Position numbers and translations under genes: made by a program. Source: Lamellibrachia satsuma (Eukaryota; Annelida; Polychaeta; Sabellida; Siboglinidae). From it: DNA of 64,000 nt. Positions 34,194 to 50,765 of the stretch are shown in pieces (positions within the stretch are counted from its first letter, which is position 1; every line of letters begins with the position of its first letter). Below the pieces are notes generated by a model. It was not told where the DNA came from. It searched no databases and was given only the letters and a program-made list of their open reading frames with translations. The DNA is taken from positions 1,132,501-1,196,500 of the forward strand of contig BSQZ01000111.1 of assembly GCA_033239005.1 (NCBI GenBank), in the 5' to 3' direction.

Positions 34194-36400
34194 TATTATA
34201 TGGGTTCCTGGCTAAAATTTCAACGCATTTATTGCAATAAGGAGGTAATTTACCAACGAATGTGAAGAACAATCGGCGCGCGCCTTTTCAACATTTTTTT
34301 CGGCGCGTGTGCATAACAGTGCATTATCGGTTTTTATTGCTATGTGCGTCAGACCGTGCTGGACACCTGATCAACGCAGACAGCGCGTTATCAGTACCAA
34401 TTATCTATGTTATAAATAAGTACGCAGCGTTTTAGTTGTAGCGCGAGCAGCTTGCCGCAGGTGCGGTGTGGTTCACTTTGAAGTAGTAGACGCTGATTTT
34501 AGCGTCGGCTTGGAGACCGTTGTCTGCCTACCGGTTGTGGGCCGCGCGGTGTGAAGGCGGTGGCTGAGACGCAGGGTCACTTCCAACTTGAGATGAGACA
34601 GTTTGTGTTGGAATGTCCAGGGAAGACGACACCGTGGATGAAACGAATGCGGCACAACTGTGCAATGAAGGAAATTATTGTTTAAGACAACGGGACATGG
34701 TGTGTGTATGTGCGTGCGTGCGTGCGTGCGTGCGTGTGTGCGTGCGTGTGTGTTAGTGTATGTTCGCTCGTGTTTGTGTATGTGCGTGCGTGCGTACGTG
34801 CGTGCGTGCGTGCGTACGTGCGTGCGTGCGTGCGTGTAAGATGTACAGTTAAATAAATAACCAGATCGTGCATTCATTCAGAATTCGCATGCTCTTTGAG
34901 GCAGTTATGTAATGTCTTTGGCGTATTGTTGTTCTCACACCTTTAGTTGACGTATGCACCCATATGAAACAATTGCGTAGTGTCGTATCGTTCGTTCTCG
35001 TACTAGCTACGTTCTTTGAAACCGGTTATTACTAGCGTGTGATTAACTGCAGACGTATTTTTAGCTCAACGTGCCTAGGCAACAAAGCTTTCTTTTTACT
35101 GGTGGCCTATACACAACTGGTATCAGCGAGGGCAAAACGTTAGAATGTGATGCTGTTTTAGCAGCATATCTTCCCCCTTGTTCCCCTTGGGGAAAATAAA
35201 AAAATATTTACCCAACTCTGGATATTGTTCAATCTCTAGATATTTCGCAAACATTTAAATGCATGGTGCATCAATCTTTGTTCATTGTTCCATCAATAAG
35301 AAGACATACATAGATAATGTGTTGTAAATGATCCACTCAGTGTGTTTGGTGAGTCCTTTCATTCGAACAAATCGCACGCATGAAAACCCGCTCTGCCAGT
35401 CTAAATTACGTAATATTTACAGACACAGACATAACGTAAAAACATACACGTTTTCCTGTATGACGTTCGAAGCATTCCGTATGATCTGAATCTTTGAAAA
35501 CACTGGTAGCTTTCTGTGCATATGCAATCCATTAGCACGTATGTCTATTACTGTTACGTCCACACAGGGATAACCTTCCTAGTAAACATCCTAGATTGAA
35601 AACCAACTAATTTGTTTACAATCAAATCACAGACTTTTAATTAGTCACAATCAAAGACTCAAATAAAATGTGTCCACTCGGTATGTTTAAGGAACAATCA
35701 CCACAGGGCCATTTCGAATATTTTTAACGAATAATACGCAAGATAAATATTCCAATCAAATGAAATAATTCCATAAATTCCATAAAATGCATATCGTCGT
35801 CACCGTTGTCATCATCACCATATATTCGTTCCAGAGTTACATAATATTGTCGCATCATCATCAGTATCATCATCATCATCATCATCCTTATTATCACACA
35901 AAACAGCTAAGATAGTTGTATGCTTGAATGGGCATTGACTGTGGAGATAAGTGATTGTATCTGATATTTACCCCAGAATTAATCACATATTTCATCGTGC
36001 ATACAATACTCCGGTGGACTGGGCTCATTTGCTTTATGCCAAGAGATAACAAACACGATTACGAAGGACACCGACAGTGAGGAAGGCCAATGAAGAGATA
36101 CCGTTGCCAAGTCAAAAACAGTACAATACTGTTCTGGGACCGCTATTAACGGCTAAGGTCTTGAAGTAAATAGAACAGGAAAGAAAGGTGCAACTTCCCG
36201 GAGGACAGCGAAGTGGTCAATACATGGCCTGCATTTAAGTCAAGTAAGTCAAGTGATTGTAACTTATACGATAAAACATTATGACCAACACAAAAAAAGA
36301 AACAAAATAACCTAATCATAAAGCAAAGTTAAATCTACTCAATGCAGCAGTGTTGGTTAATACGTATTTCCAACTTGTTCCGCGTAGCATTATGAAAGCG
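34194..36400. repeat. Intergenic, with (CGTG)n-like tract at 34,700-34,840
   Basis: A mixed tgtgcgtgcgtgcg tract lies at 34,700-34,840; it produces Arg-Thr-His open frames on the - strand that are not genes. A short (CAT)n run is at 35,855-35,890. Nothing else recognised. Confidence 0.7.
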
Positions 36401-36895
36401 TCAGATATGGATCAATTCTACTGTACATGATAAAAACGTTGACAGTCCCAGTGCTATATAATATGTTCGCTTTTCAGACAACACCATTTCAGTGGTAGAC
36501 GTCGGATTGTTATTAGAAGCTGAATAGTTGAAATATGCTAATTTATCAGCCAGGTAACACGGGCAGTGCGTGTAGCCAGCAAAGCTATGGGAAGTTTGAG
36601 AGACGCGTGGAAACTTGACACAGGTGTATTGTGGATAAAGCCAAGTGCATTCCATGAATGTTTCCACTAGCCGTAATTGTTTGTGTGAGATGAATACCCC
36701 GTCTACACAGTCATCGACCACCATTTCTTTGTAACCAAACAGCAATTGAACCCGTCGTGTACCTGGTGTTTTAAGCTGTCTGTCTAGACCACAGTACAGT
36801 TGAATCACGTCAAACAACAGCAACTGGCAGTATCTACACGGGTGGAAACTGGCAGTATCTACACGGGTGGCAAAGAGGTTGCAAATATGTTGCAC
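36401..36895 (-). CDS. Unrecognised 164-codon ORF
   Basis: An uninterrupted - strand frame in AT-rich DNA, 164 codons, Cys-rich and with no low-complexity bias. I do not recognise its product and see no domain motif. A 24-bp direct duplication (ggcagtatctacacgggtgg, at about 36,826 and 36,850) lies in its N-terminal part and keeps the frame. No promoter or splice context was found. It could be a gene, a transposon ORF or chance. Confidence 0.2.
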   Translation of the reverse strand: MQHICNLFATRVDTASFHPCRYCQLLLFDVIQLYCGLDRQLKTPGTRRVQLLFGYKEMVVDDCVDGVFISHKQLRLVETFMECTWLYPQYTCVKFPRVSQTSHSFAGYTHCPCYLADKLAYFNYSASNNNPTSTTEMVLSEKRTYYIALGLSTFLSCTVELIHI

Positions 36896-38131
36896 TATCT
36901 TACATCGCTAGGGCAGAGAAGCATCATATGGTGAAAGCAGTAGTTTCATGGGACTCGTGTTACCTTTCTTGAGAAATAAATAGTACACCGTCAAGTAAAG
37001 TGTGGGGCAGGCGGCCTAACATTAGGATAATCGACTATATACTAAGCGTCACTGACAACGTCCAATACAGTACTATGTATTATCTGTACGGCTTGCTGTT
37101 TGATTTAACGTGTGCAATTTTATTCACTTAACCATATGCTAAACCAACTGTATAGTGTATAAAGGAATAAAGGGTGTCCATTAAAAAACATATTGTTGTC
37201 ATGCAATATGTAGTAAAATATTTCCAACTATTTTAATTAACAATAATTATAATTAATTAATTAACCCATGTACAACTAAGAACAAACTGGGAATTTACGG
37301 CCTTACTTTTGTACATCACATACAATAAACAAGAAATAAGAATGTTTGTGCCCATAAATAACGTAGGTATGTGGCCTTTAATAATTCTATATAAAACACA
37401 TTTCAGTACAAAACAGAATATCATGCAGTGCTAATTTATGCTGCCCAAGAAAACAGTCGGAGAACATAGCACCTTAAATGGACAAAAACTAGCAAAACTG
37501 TCCATAACCCTTCCACGGTCTCAAGTTTGCGAATACCTCAACATCAAAAAACCCAGGCGCGCTGAGGCGTGCGCTTATCCATCGGACCGAGCGAAGTAAA
37601 GTCTCTTATCTTCAAACCTCACCAGCATAGCACAAAGGTGCTTAATCAATTCCATTTTATGCTAACTTCATTTCAAATTAAGTTTGCAAAAAGCCACTCT
37701 ATATTCACTACTAGACGTGCAAGATCGTGTGTGCACCTTGTGTATGTAGTTTTTGAGAAATCATCAGCCAAACTGTTAAATTAGTTAACGTTTGTTCAAG
37801 CATTTACTGAAGTGAACATCACAATTTTTAAACATCACGTTTTTTTTCCTTGGTGAAATTTTTTTACTTTGTCATGTGATCGGCGAGAGGATGGAGGTCA
37901 CACCCATGATCAGCATTGACCCACACAGTGTTTACCATTTTGGATAACCAAAATTTTGATAATTACAAGATTTAATGACTAAAGACAATTCTTTCAATTA
38001 TTTGAAAAAAAATAAGCATTTTTTATTAAATCGTCCGCGGATGTTACATAAACTATTCACACATTACATATTTGGACACCAATTAATCGGATTTGCGATA
38101 GGCTAAATCAGTCGATGAAGCAGTTTTAATA
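36896..38131. other. No recognised feature
   Basis: AT-rich intergenic DNA; short open frames only. Confidence 0.4.
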
Positions 38132-38136
38132 CTTTG

Positions 38137-40136
38137 CAGGGGCGGATCCAGGGTTTAGAAAAAAGGGGGGTCCAAGGTAATGTATGAATTCGGCGCGAAA
38201 CGAGGCGCAAAGAGCATAAGGTGGGGTGGGTGTGGGAGGGGCCGGGAATCCCGCTTCCCAACCATTTGACGTTTTTTTTAGATAAAATAGTTGAAATGGT
38301 GTAATTTGGGACACCCATAATCTGGTTTTAAGCGAGTTAGGGCCTAATGTAATCAACCCAAAATTCAGACATGCGACATACTACAAATTGTCCGTATACA
38401 ATACGGATTTTTGGGAGGAATAGGCCTTTGGGCGTGTCCCGTTTTAATACGGATTTGCTGAATATATAAAAATCGTGATAAAATAATCCTATATATTTTC
38501 TTGTGTAACGTCGAAAGTCAAATTTACAGTAGACGAGGTGTAACTACTTTTGAGTTTAGAGTTTCGGCAAAACGCAGCGGGTTTTGTTTCGTTTAACCTG
38601 TAGGTAGGCCTATTCCTACGAAGAAAATGCGGTGTTTCTGAAAATGTCCAAACGAAAAGACAATATTGAACATATGTCATGTGCCATTTATAGCAACATT
38701 TATTAAAACAACTATAGTAATGCAAATGTTTAATAAAAACGAACAAGTATGCTACAAGTGACTAAAACAACACTTAATCGTTTAAATTTCTATATCAGAA
38801 TTATTGTAAACTAGAGGCACGTAGTGTAGTAATAGTAAAATTATATATTTATTCTTACGACAATATGTACAATTCAATTACAAATGAAATATATTTGCAC
38901 ACAAAGAGACTGACACGTATTTGATTAAAACGTGCTACGTGATAAGCCAATGGCTTCCTTGTCCACTTGCCATCTGGGCCTTTGGCTTGGATGGCAAATC
39001 TGGTTAAATCTTGTTAAAAGGAAATTGTTTCTCATCCAGCCCCTTCTGATAGTGGTTCTGAATGATATAATAATACAAGTACCTGGGTTTCATATTACAG
39101 AAAGTCGTGGCATCATGTTAGAAGTGAGACAAGGTGTAACTGAAACGTTTAGTCATATATGAACCAATGCCCCGAAGAGCTACATTGCCCACTCAATAGC
39201 GCTATCCAAACTGTTGTTGGGCGTATTTGTTGGATCTGCGCGCAGCCCTATCGAGGCCAATCTGCAGATTGCCAAGATCCAACAACTGCGTCCAGGGATC
39301 ATGCCTCAGTTAGACTTCCTGGTGTGTTACACACGAATGTAGACACAGTAATTTTAGATATGTGTAATTAAAAAAAATCATATTATCTGACTTAACTGCA
39401 TTTGAGCAGAGACATTGGCAAGTTTGCTGGTAGAACATGTTGTCAGTGTAACTGTGGATTTTTAGATGATTTCAATAGGTGGAAGGGTTTTTTGCAATTT
39501 TTTTCGCCACAAGGCGCATGTGCGTAGTAAATTATGCAGAAATGTTTAAACATTGACGTGTATGGCACGCACGTTCAGGCATTTCAAAAGAGTTAGAAAT
39601 ATGTTATTTTGATTGAACTCGACCAGCATGTCAATGAGATGATGACAACGGCAGGTAAGAAGTTTCAGAATGTTTGATAGTCTCGTTTTCTTATAATTGT
39701 GCAAAACGTTAACATGGTCGCCAATGGGAAACGTAAGAGTAGGCTGAACCCCCCAACACGTCTATGAGCGCCAAACATTCCCATATTATGTCCATTCTTT
39801 CGCGGGGAGACATGGTCAAACTCGAGGTTGGCGTTTGTGTTTGTACACGTGCGTGCGTTGACCGTGTGCAGTGAATATATGAATGACGTCATTGACAATG
39901 CTAAGAAAAACTTTGGGGATCCCCTGGACGCCATGTATATCGCCTGTGATAGATCAGTGTCTGAAAACGTCGAACTGCTACTAAAGACTTCGTACGTAAT
40001 AAGTGACAATTTTGACCTTGTGTTGTTTCTTGGCAACGCCTTTGTCCTCCGTTGACATGCAATTGCAATGGATTTTTTGGTACTCAAAAAGGGGGGGGGT
40101 CCGGATCCCCTGGACCCCCCTCTGGATCCGCCTATG
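38137..40136. mobile_element. hAT-like non-autonomous element with GGATCC ends (2,000 bp)
   Basis: Left end caggggcggatccaggg and right end ctggatccgcctatg are imperfect inverted repeats, each next to a run of G or C. The five bases ctttg occur directly outside both ends (38,132-38,136 and 40,137-40,141). Ends of the type CAGGGGCGGATCC are common in hAT elements, although a 5-bp duplication is shorter than the usual 8. The interior has short open frames (for example 39,163-39,345 and 39,828-40,055) that I do not recognise. Confidence 0.5.
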
Positions 40137-40141
40137 CTTTG

Positions 40142-41257
40142 TTATTTGTTAGTCAATGTGTGTAATGTTTTGCGAAAGGTCACACGTACTTATTAAATGC
40201 ATGAACTACCGCGCCGTAACCGCAGCATTTTACACGCGATCACCCCGCTGCTGAGGAACCTAAACATCACCAACCGGTTATGTTAAAACTGTTTACCATA
40301 AGTACAAGAACTGGTAGAAATGACTATCTGGTAAAGTCATCAGGACGCCAGTCCAAGTGAAATGTCATGTTTGTGTCATCACTCCAATACACGTTTTACA
40401 ACCGTTTGGTGTGCAGATTCTGCACATTTGCATTTCATATGATAAACTCCTACTTTTGTTCAAGGCATCTCTTAATTTCAATTGCGCACTATTGTGGAGA
40501 GTATTTCCCCTGAACATGCGTTATAAAAATGAATAGATTTCTTTTTTAACCTGATAACGGTCTATTCAAAGTCGTAAACAACTATGACGTTATGCACCCA
40601 GCCAGACCTTCATATCAGTCTGCCACTGTAATTTCTTTTATGTATAATAACAGCATACCTGATTTAACAAAACGATTGCATGCATGTGTTGTTCTTGTTC
40701 ATGCGATGTTGTTGTTGCTGACAACGAACGAGGGCCTGCACATACTCGAGGTGATTAGTGCTAAGTTGCCTTCAAGGAACACGTCGTGACGAGTTTTTTT
40801 AAGAATGTCGACGTTCAAACAATGGCGTGTAGTGCAATCAGGCAATGAACACTTCTTCCACACAGCAATGTAATCATGTCATGTCGAACTGTCAGTCAAG
40901 TTTTGTCGTATTATAATTGTTTTGTTTCCTTAAAAACAGTCCGAATATATTGTTTTATAAACATATACAGTTTTATTACCGCAACAAGGAGTATACACAC
41001 ATTACAACATTCGGTTTTTGTCACGTGTGCAGCCCACCGAAACCAAATGCCCACCGGCTTCCTCCTGAAATGCCCTTTCACACATCACTGCAAATGAAAA
41101 ACAACAAAGCGTCATAGCGTGTTTGGGTCAATGATCCACGACGGCTAGAAGCAGTGATAAACTTACCAATCCATTTTCGTAGCCTACCAGGACGATACCC
41201 ACTCGCGACAGGCGAATACAAGAAAAAGGTTCGTTCGTTTGTGGGCGTACTTTTGCC
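40142..41257. other. No recognised feature
   Basis: Intergenic DNA with only short open frames, leading up to the TATA promoter candidate. Confidence 0.4.
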
Positions 41258-41360
41258 TATATAAGGTCTGACTGCCGCATGTTTGACATAACGTTAGTAG
41301 CACCGTACACTACGTAGCATAACGGGAGAGAGAAGTGCAGAGGACCGCACCGGAATAACG
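41258..41360 (+). promoter_or_regulatory. Candidate TATA promoter and noncoding first exon
   Basis: TATATAAGG at 41,258-41,266, then ~95 bp ending in a consensus donor (AACG then GTAAGC at 41,361). A start site about 25-30 bp after the TATA box would give a ~70-nt first exon without an ATG-initiated long frame. No following exon was identified, so the transcript is unknown. Confidence 0.35.
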
Positions 41361-41870
41361 GTAAGCATTCGCAGAATCGCTACTTGCGTATCATGGCATA
41401 CTGTCGGCATACTGTTGCGATATGTTAAAGCGTGTACGTAACAGTTATGCCATGTTTTATTTGTTAAATTTGCGTAAAACAATATTGAGTTCATTGTTAC
41501 ACATTATCATTCCCAACTTTAGAAGTTTAACTTGAGCGCGAAGTCGTAAGTAAACCGTTAACAAAAGCAGCGTACCAGGCCTTCGACGCCTTCAACGTTT
41601 AATGCAATATTTGCGGCATTGATGGACAAAACAGTTTGCTGTTGTACCTACACATTCTCGGTAGTGTCATCAATTGTGTACCATTACTGGTGGCTGACAG
41701 ACATCAATGATGGGCGTAATATTTATGAAAATTTATTAATTACTTACTATATTATTTAAAAAGTTTGCTAATATTTGCAATACAGTATTGCATTTCCCTT
41801 AAATAGTTGATAATTATTAGTAAATAATTATATTGTTGCAATATTTCAAGTATTGCACCCATCACTGGCT

Positions 41871-42225
41871 GACACTATAACAACGCAACGGTTACTAGGT
41901 TGTCAGTCTTTTTTTTAGAAGTGAGGCGTCCGCGTTTTCTTTGTTTTGAACTGGCACAAAGTATATTCCACTGATGAGAATTGCACATAGATTGCAAATA
42001 GTATTGCTTTGACCAAGCTCAGCGTTCTAGCAATTGTAATACCCCAAGTATTACAACCGTTCTTGACTGAAAGTATAACGACGCAATAGTTATTATGTTA
42101 TCACTGAACAATTAATTGTTTTTGTGTGGGTAGAAGTTTTCGTGTTTTCTTTTTGGAACTGGCACAAATTCCGCTGATATCACGTAGCTACAGCATAGTT
42201 TGAACCAAGTTGAACGTTCTAGCGG
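41871..42225. repeat. Diverged ~190-bp tandem duplication
   Basis: Two consecutive blocks share the order gacta-taac-acgcaa, the phrase cgtgttttctttttggaactggcacaaa (in part), ccgctgat, and ttgaacgttctagc. Part of the unit recurs at about 45,899-45,940. Confidence 0.6.
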
Positions 42226-42299
42226 TCGGCACCATCTTGACGAATCTCCTGATCTGATGCCACATCGGTTCGCCACCGTTTCCTTTCTCTCACCGTCGT

Positions 42300-42840
42300 G
42301 CAAACAAAGAACACCAGACGGGGCGTTTTAAGATGTTTTTTTGTGGAAAGAAGATCTGACTTTGTTTTTGAAGTGAATGCACGGTCGAGTTGTCGACTGC
42401 AGTCCTGCGATTTTGGTGTCGATTCGTACGTTAGCATATGTATGTGCGGTCGCAGCGGGTCGTGCCGGGATCGCGCAAGGGGCCGTTCACAAATGTCGAC
42501 ATTGATTTATTCGTATAAAGCGTACTAGAGGGGGAGGGAGAACAGTACCCGCGTACTATTTTGTTTAGTGCCGGTCGCACAAGAAATATAATCTCCGTTG
42601 CGTCATGCAGCGCCGCGCGGTGAACTGTTACGGAACTACGATTGGTTTAGATACATAACCGGTCAAGGCGCGGCACTGTGACATAGTGTGACATCTTGGA
42701 CATTCACAGTTTCGTGGACAACATGTATCAATATGACAGAGGGAGTTATTAGAAAAACACAAAGCTTTAACATACGTACTGGAGATAAATGTGTGTAAAC
42801 ATATTATGATGGTTATTACTGTATGTCCTACTTGCATGCA
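42300..42840 (+). repeat. Interspersed repeat family Z, copy 2
   Basis: Shares gcgtttt-agatgtttttt-gtgga, ggtgaactgttacggaacta and the aacacaaagcttta region with 46,900-47,240. Confidence 0.6.
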
Positions 42841-42984
42841 TTGTGTCATGAAATTGTTATATCGATATTGTTTTCATCTGGAAAGTTATTAACATTATAA
42901 AATATTAATTCGAGGACGGGGTAAGATAATTAACACACGTTGTAGGAATTAACACACGTTGTAGGAATAGGTAAATGTCGAAAA

Positions 42985-43268
42985 TTGTGACGGTCCCTTA
43001 TTGGACCGCTGTTCGTTGTGACGGTCCCTTATTGGACCGCTGTTCATTGTTACTGTCCCTTATTGGACCGCTGTTCATTGCTACTGTCCCTTATTGGACT
43101 GCTGTTCGTTGTTACTGTCCCTTATTGGACCGCTGTTCATTGTTACTGTCCCTTATTGGACCGCTGTTCATTATTACTCTCCCTTGTTGGACCGCTGTTC
43201 GTTGTGACGGTCCCTTAGTGGACCGCTGTTCGTTGTGGCGGTCCCTTAGTGGACCGCTGTACATTGTC
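42985..43268 (+). repeat. 31-bp minisatellite
   Basis: Nine units of 31 bp, each with the quasi-palindrome ggtcccttattggacc followed by gctgttcgttgt. Most units contain attgg, a CCAAT-box complement. Confidence 0.93.
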
Positions 43269-43520
43269 GACAACAGTGGGTCGTGATTGATGGGTTTCAT
43301 ACACTGCAATGCATTTCTACACGTGCTACTTTTGCGAGGCGGCGCTGGACGTATACGAGTATGTTGTTCACGCATAACCCGCGATAGAGTATCGCGAACT
43401 CGAACTGTGCATTACACTGTAATTATGTTTCCTTACATACATTTGAGGCCGTTCTTTAAACGATGTTCTTTGAACGATAGGTGTTCTTTATTATTACGCT
43501 TAATGATCTCGCTGTAACTC

Positions 43521-43770
43521 AACGTTCATGAAGTATAAAACAAATAATACATATATATGATACACATATATAGTGTACAATTTAATTAGAAACTACTCAA
43601 GGCGTTCATATTAAAATAAAATAATTCAATTGTACTAAAATGAAGTAATGCAATAAAATTTAATAATAAAATAAAAAAAAATTTAATAATTCAATTAATT
43701 ATAATAAATTGCCTAAAATTTGAACAATTAACTTGCGTTCAAATTAATTAATAACATTATATTATGATTA
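43521..43770 (+). repeat. Direct repeat Y, copy 1
   Basis: About 250 bp, AT-rich, matching 46,551-46,810 in the same orientation (phrases aacgttcatgaagtataaaa and gtgtacaatttaatt). It ends where the (TA)n tract around the LINE begins. Confidence 0.85.
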
Positions 43771-43772
43771 AA

Positions 43773-46550
<2,778 letters not shown>

Positions 46551-46810
46551 ACGTTCATGAAGTATAAAATAAATAATAAATATATGTTACACATATATAG
46601 TGTACAATTTAATTTGAAACTACTCAAGGCGTTCATATTAAAATAAAATAATTAAATTGTGCTAAAATAAAGTAATGCAATAAAATGTAATAATAAAAAT
46701 ACATAAAAATGTAATAATTCAATTAATTATAATAAATTGCCTTACAATTGAACAATTAACTAAACTTACGTTCAAATTAATTAATAACATTATATTATAA
46801 TTAAATAATA
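46551..46810 (+). repeat. Direct repeat Y, copy 2
   Basis: Matches 43,521-43,770 and is 3.03 kb downstream. Confidence 0.85.
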
Positions 46811-46869
46811 TGTAAATCAGCAACTATAATTGCCAGTAAAAACACTGTCATACTATTTGTATGTATACA

Positions 46870-47240
46870 TTCTATGTGTACGTATACATTGTTGAACTGA
46901 CACAAGGGGCGTTTGAGATGTTTTTGTGGAAGGTAGATCAAATTGTCTTTATTTTGTTGCGGGGTGTGAATACCTGACCGTATCGCTGTTCTGCACCAAT
47001 GGTGATGTCTATTACCTTCGTTGCGCTCGCAGCGGCGCACAGTGAACTGTTACGGAACTACTGCTGTTTTCACCGCGCGCCGCTGTAATACAGTCCGATA
47101 ACTTCGTGGAAAACAATTATCAACATGACACCATAGAATTCCTATAAAAACAAAAATGCTTAAATAATTAGTGGAGATCAAAGTTTGTAAACATGTTATG
47201 GTGGTTCTAAACTTGTTTGTGGTATCCGCATATTTCAGAA
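46870..47240 (+). repeat. Interspersed repeat family Z, copy 3
   Basis: Matches parts of 42,300-42,840. Because the order of repeats Y and Z is reversed relative to the first set, this is not one simple tandem duplication. Confidence 0.6.
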
Positions 47241-47270
47241 TGTTGCTTGTTATATTGTCGTCCAAGTCGT

Positions 47271-47405
<135 letters not shown>

Positions 47406-47439
47406 GAATAATAAATATATATATATATATATATTTATA

Positions 47440-47712
47440 TATTAAGAATAATAAAGGTCATAATACTGATCCTTGTGGTACCCCACTAAAAACTGATTTC
47501 CAGTTTGAAACCTCCCATCTACTACAACAACATGTCTTCTGTCAGTCAGCCATTGTTGTCTCCAGTCAATAGTGCCGTTCGTGATACAATGGGCTTTTAC
47601 TTTAAGTAGTAATCTTTCATGTGGCACTTTGTGAAAAGCTTTCTGAAAATCTAAGTAGATATCTACTGGTGATCTCTTATCTTCTAGCCACTTAGTGATT
47701 TAAAAAAATATA
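47440..47712 (-). pseudogene. LINE reverse transcriptase fragment (motif A region)
   Basis: On the - strand it reads P-V-D-I-Y-L-D-F-Q-K-A-F-H-K-V-P-H-E-R-L then [12 protein letters not shown] and a degraded S-G-V-P-Q-G-S region. This is the palm motif A and following part of a CR1/Jockey-like LINE, of a different family from that at 43,945. It is a fragment of ~85 codons with no rest of the element. Confidence 0.75.
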
Positions 47713-48200
47713 TTTAAGTAGTAATCTTTTATGTGTCACTTTGTGAAAAGCTTTCTGAAAATCTAAGTAGATATCTACTGGTGATCTCTTATCTAGCCAC
47801 TTATTGATTTAAAAAATATATTTAAGTAGTAATCTTTTATGTGGCACTTTGTGAAAAGCTTTCTGAAAATCTAAGTAGATATCTACTGGTGATCTCTTGT
47901 CTAGCCACTTAGTGATTTAAAAATATATATTTAAGTAGTAATCTTTCATGTGGCACTTTGTAAAAAGCTTTCAGAAAATCTAAGTAGATATCTACTGGTG
48001 ATCTCTTATCTAGCCACTTAGTGATTTAAAAAAATATATTTAAGTAGTAATCTTTCATGTGGCACTTTGTGAAAAGCTTTCTGAAAATCTAAGTAGATAT
48101 CTACTGGTGATCTCTTATCTAGCCACTTAGTGATTTAAAAAAAATTAAGTAGATATCTACTGGTGATCTCTTATCTAGCCACTTAGTGATTTAAAAAATA
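47601..48200 (-). repeat. 109-bp tandem array derived from the LINE fragment
   Basis: Units start tttaagtagtaatctttcat at 47,601, 47,712, 47,821, 47,930 and 48,039, with a final partial unit to 48,200. Each unit is the motif A part of the adjacent reverse transcriptase fragment plus an A/T-rich junction. Units differ by only a few bases. Confidence 0.92.
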
Positions 48201-49398
48201 TATATAACATATTTGTTAAGCATGACCTCGATTTTAGGAATCCATGTTGAGGTGGATTTAATAATTTTAAAATGAACAATGTTACAGTGAGATCATTAAG
48301 CGTAATTATAAAGAACACCTATCTTGTCGCCAAGTCCTGTCAGCCACCAGTGAACACAAACAGAACAGAGGACAATAGTGTTCAAAGAAAGACGTATGAA
48401 TATTATACCACGAGGAGAACTGGTTGAGGAGACAACGCTAAGCAAAACATATCCATCGAATGAAACCTGCCCCGAACCAAGACGTCGGCCAGGAACACAT
48501 ATCAGTCGTTCTTCAACTTGTGTCGCATGCCGTTTTGACATGTGACGCGCCTGTAGCGAAGTAGGTCCGACGACAAAGCCGCCCACACGAAAAGTCGGCG
48601 ACAATATTCAGTTAATACAAAGACGTGTCTTGACAAGTAAATAGCATATCAAATATAAGATGTTTGCCACGGGGAGGGGGTTGATATATTACGAAGGAAA
48701 ATATGCGGACTTTTGACGTAGATCTTGTAATTCTGAAGAACAGTACGTACAACTATTAGCAATGCTATGCGGTTCTCTATGATTGTTACGTGATCTATGT
48801 CAACCGTCCACCGAACGCTTCGTCAAAGTTGATTTGACTGGGTAGTGCAAGTAGGTCTTGTAGTGGTTGCCTTTGTGTCCCGTGCAACGCCGGGTGACGG
48901 GGCTAGCTATGTTTAACGGTTGTTAGAAAATGATATTTCAACACGATATATAAAAAAATACATCGCACCTTTTTACTGATATATAATTTAAAGTATTCAA
49001 TAATTATGACCTTGTCTTGCAATGTTAATATCAGGTTTCGTTAATTTTATGAAGGTAATAGTAAAAATCTCCAGATATTGCTATTTATTTTTGGCAAGTG
49101 AAATTAATAAACGTTGTGTGCGTGTTACCACGAGGAGAGCATTACAAAATGGACTACTAGACCTACTCAGACGCAGTTGTTTGTCACGGCAAGGAATGTG
49201 ACCGAGACACCTGAGTGTACAATATCCGAGACTAACTCTCTAAAGAATCAGGCAACAATGGCGCAGTTCTTGTCGGCTTCAATCACAACCTGCATTCGTG
49301 AACAAATAGCGTAATTACATTCCAACTGGAGTCGACGTTGACATGTATGACACGGAACACGTAACAAGATGTAACAAGAGTAACGTAGTATACTTCGG
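48201..49398. other. No recognised feature
   Basis: Intergenic. A 102-codon - strand open frame (48,296-48,604) and a 66-codon frame at 49,114-49,314 resemble nothing known to me. Confidence 0.4.
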
Positions 49399-49416
49399 TT
49401 GATGCGTCTGAACAAA

Positions 49417-49675
<259 letters not shown>

Positions 49676-50340
49676 GTAGTATGTAACCTTCATTCATGCC
49701 AAAGAATCGGTATTTATGTTTAGCAAAACATAATGTCACTAACACAATATGTGCTTAAATATATTATAGAAAACACTTACGGGGTTGTGTCAAAAGTTAA
49801 TATTAAGTGTCATGCCAACAAGTAATGTTGTGTGCGCTATTATATCAAATGTTTCATATATACTGCATTACATTGTGTGGCACCTTGAAATATAAATCAG
49901 CACAGCATAAATGTGTAGATCGTTAAAATAACATAAATATGATAAATAATTATGTATTAAAATATAATGAAATAGCTTATTAATATATGATATTTTGTTT
50001 TACTTATTGTTTTGTACATATATTATTTATTTATTATTTGTTACTTCGATCGCTAGATTTATATTATTTATGTTTCCTGTGGTGTCGTATGCGTAGAGAG
50101 ACGCTGGTCTAGTTTCAAGTGTGGCCGCAGCTTGTTTGATGTAGGAATAAGGGAGACGGATACATATGTAAAGGTTGGTAAAGGGCATATTTTAATGCCA
50201 GGTTGTATGCATCACAAGTTCACCAGTAAACATAATCATTGTACATACAAGTCGATTATAACCAGTTATTGATGTACCCAATAAAACAACAGTGTATACA
50301 CACAACCAATCAAACTGGTAATCACCATAATACATCATAG
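49676..50340. other. AT-rich intergenic DNA
   Basis: No gene or repeat recognised. Confidence 0.4.
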
Positions 50341-50357
50341 GTGAGGGGCTACCTGCC

Positions 50358-50765
<408 letters not shown>

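Noticed and set aside
34473..34877. 134-codon - strand frame with Arg-Thr-His repeats
   Set aside because: Driven by the (CGTG)n-like tract at 34,700-34,840.
48296..48604. 102-codon - strand frame
   Set aside because: No recognised motif, no splice or promoter context, and a length reachable by chance.
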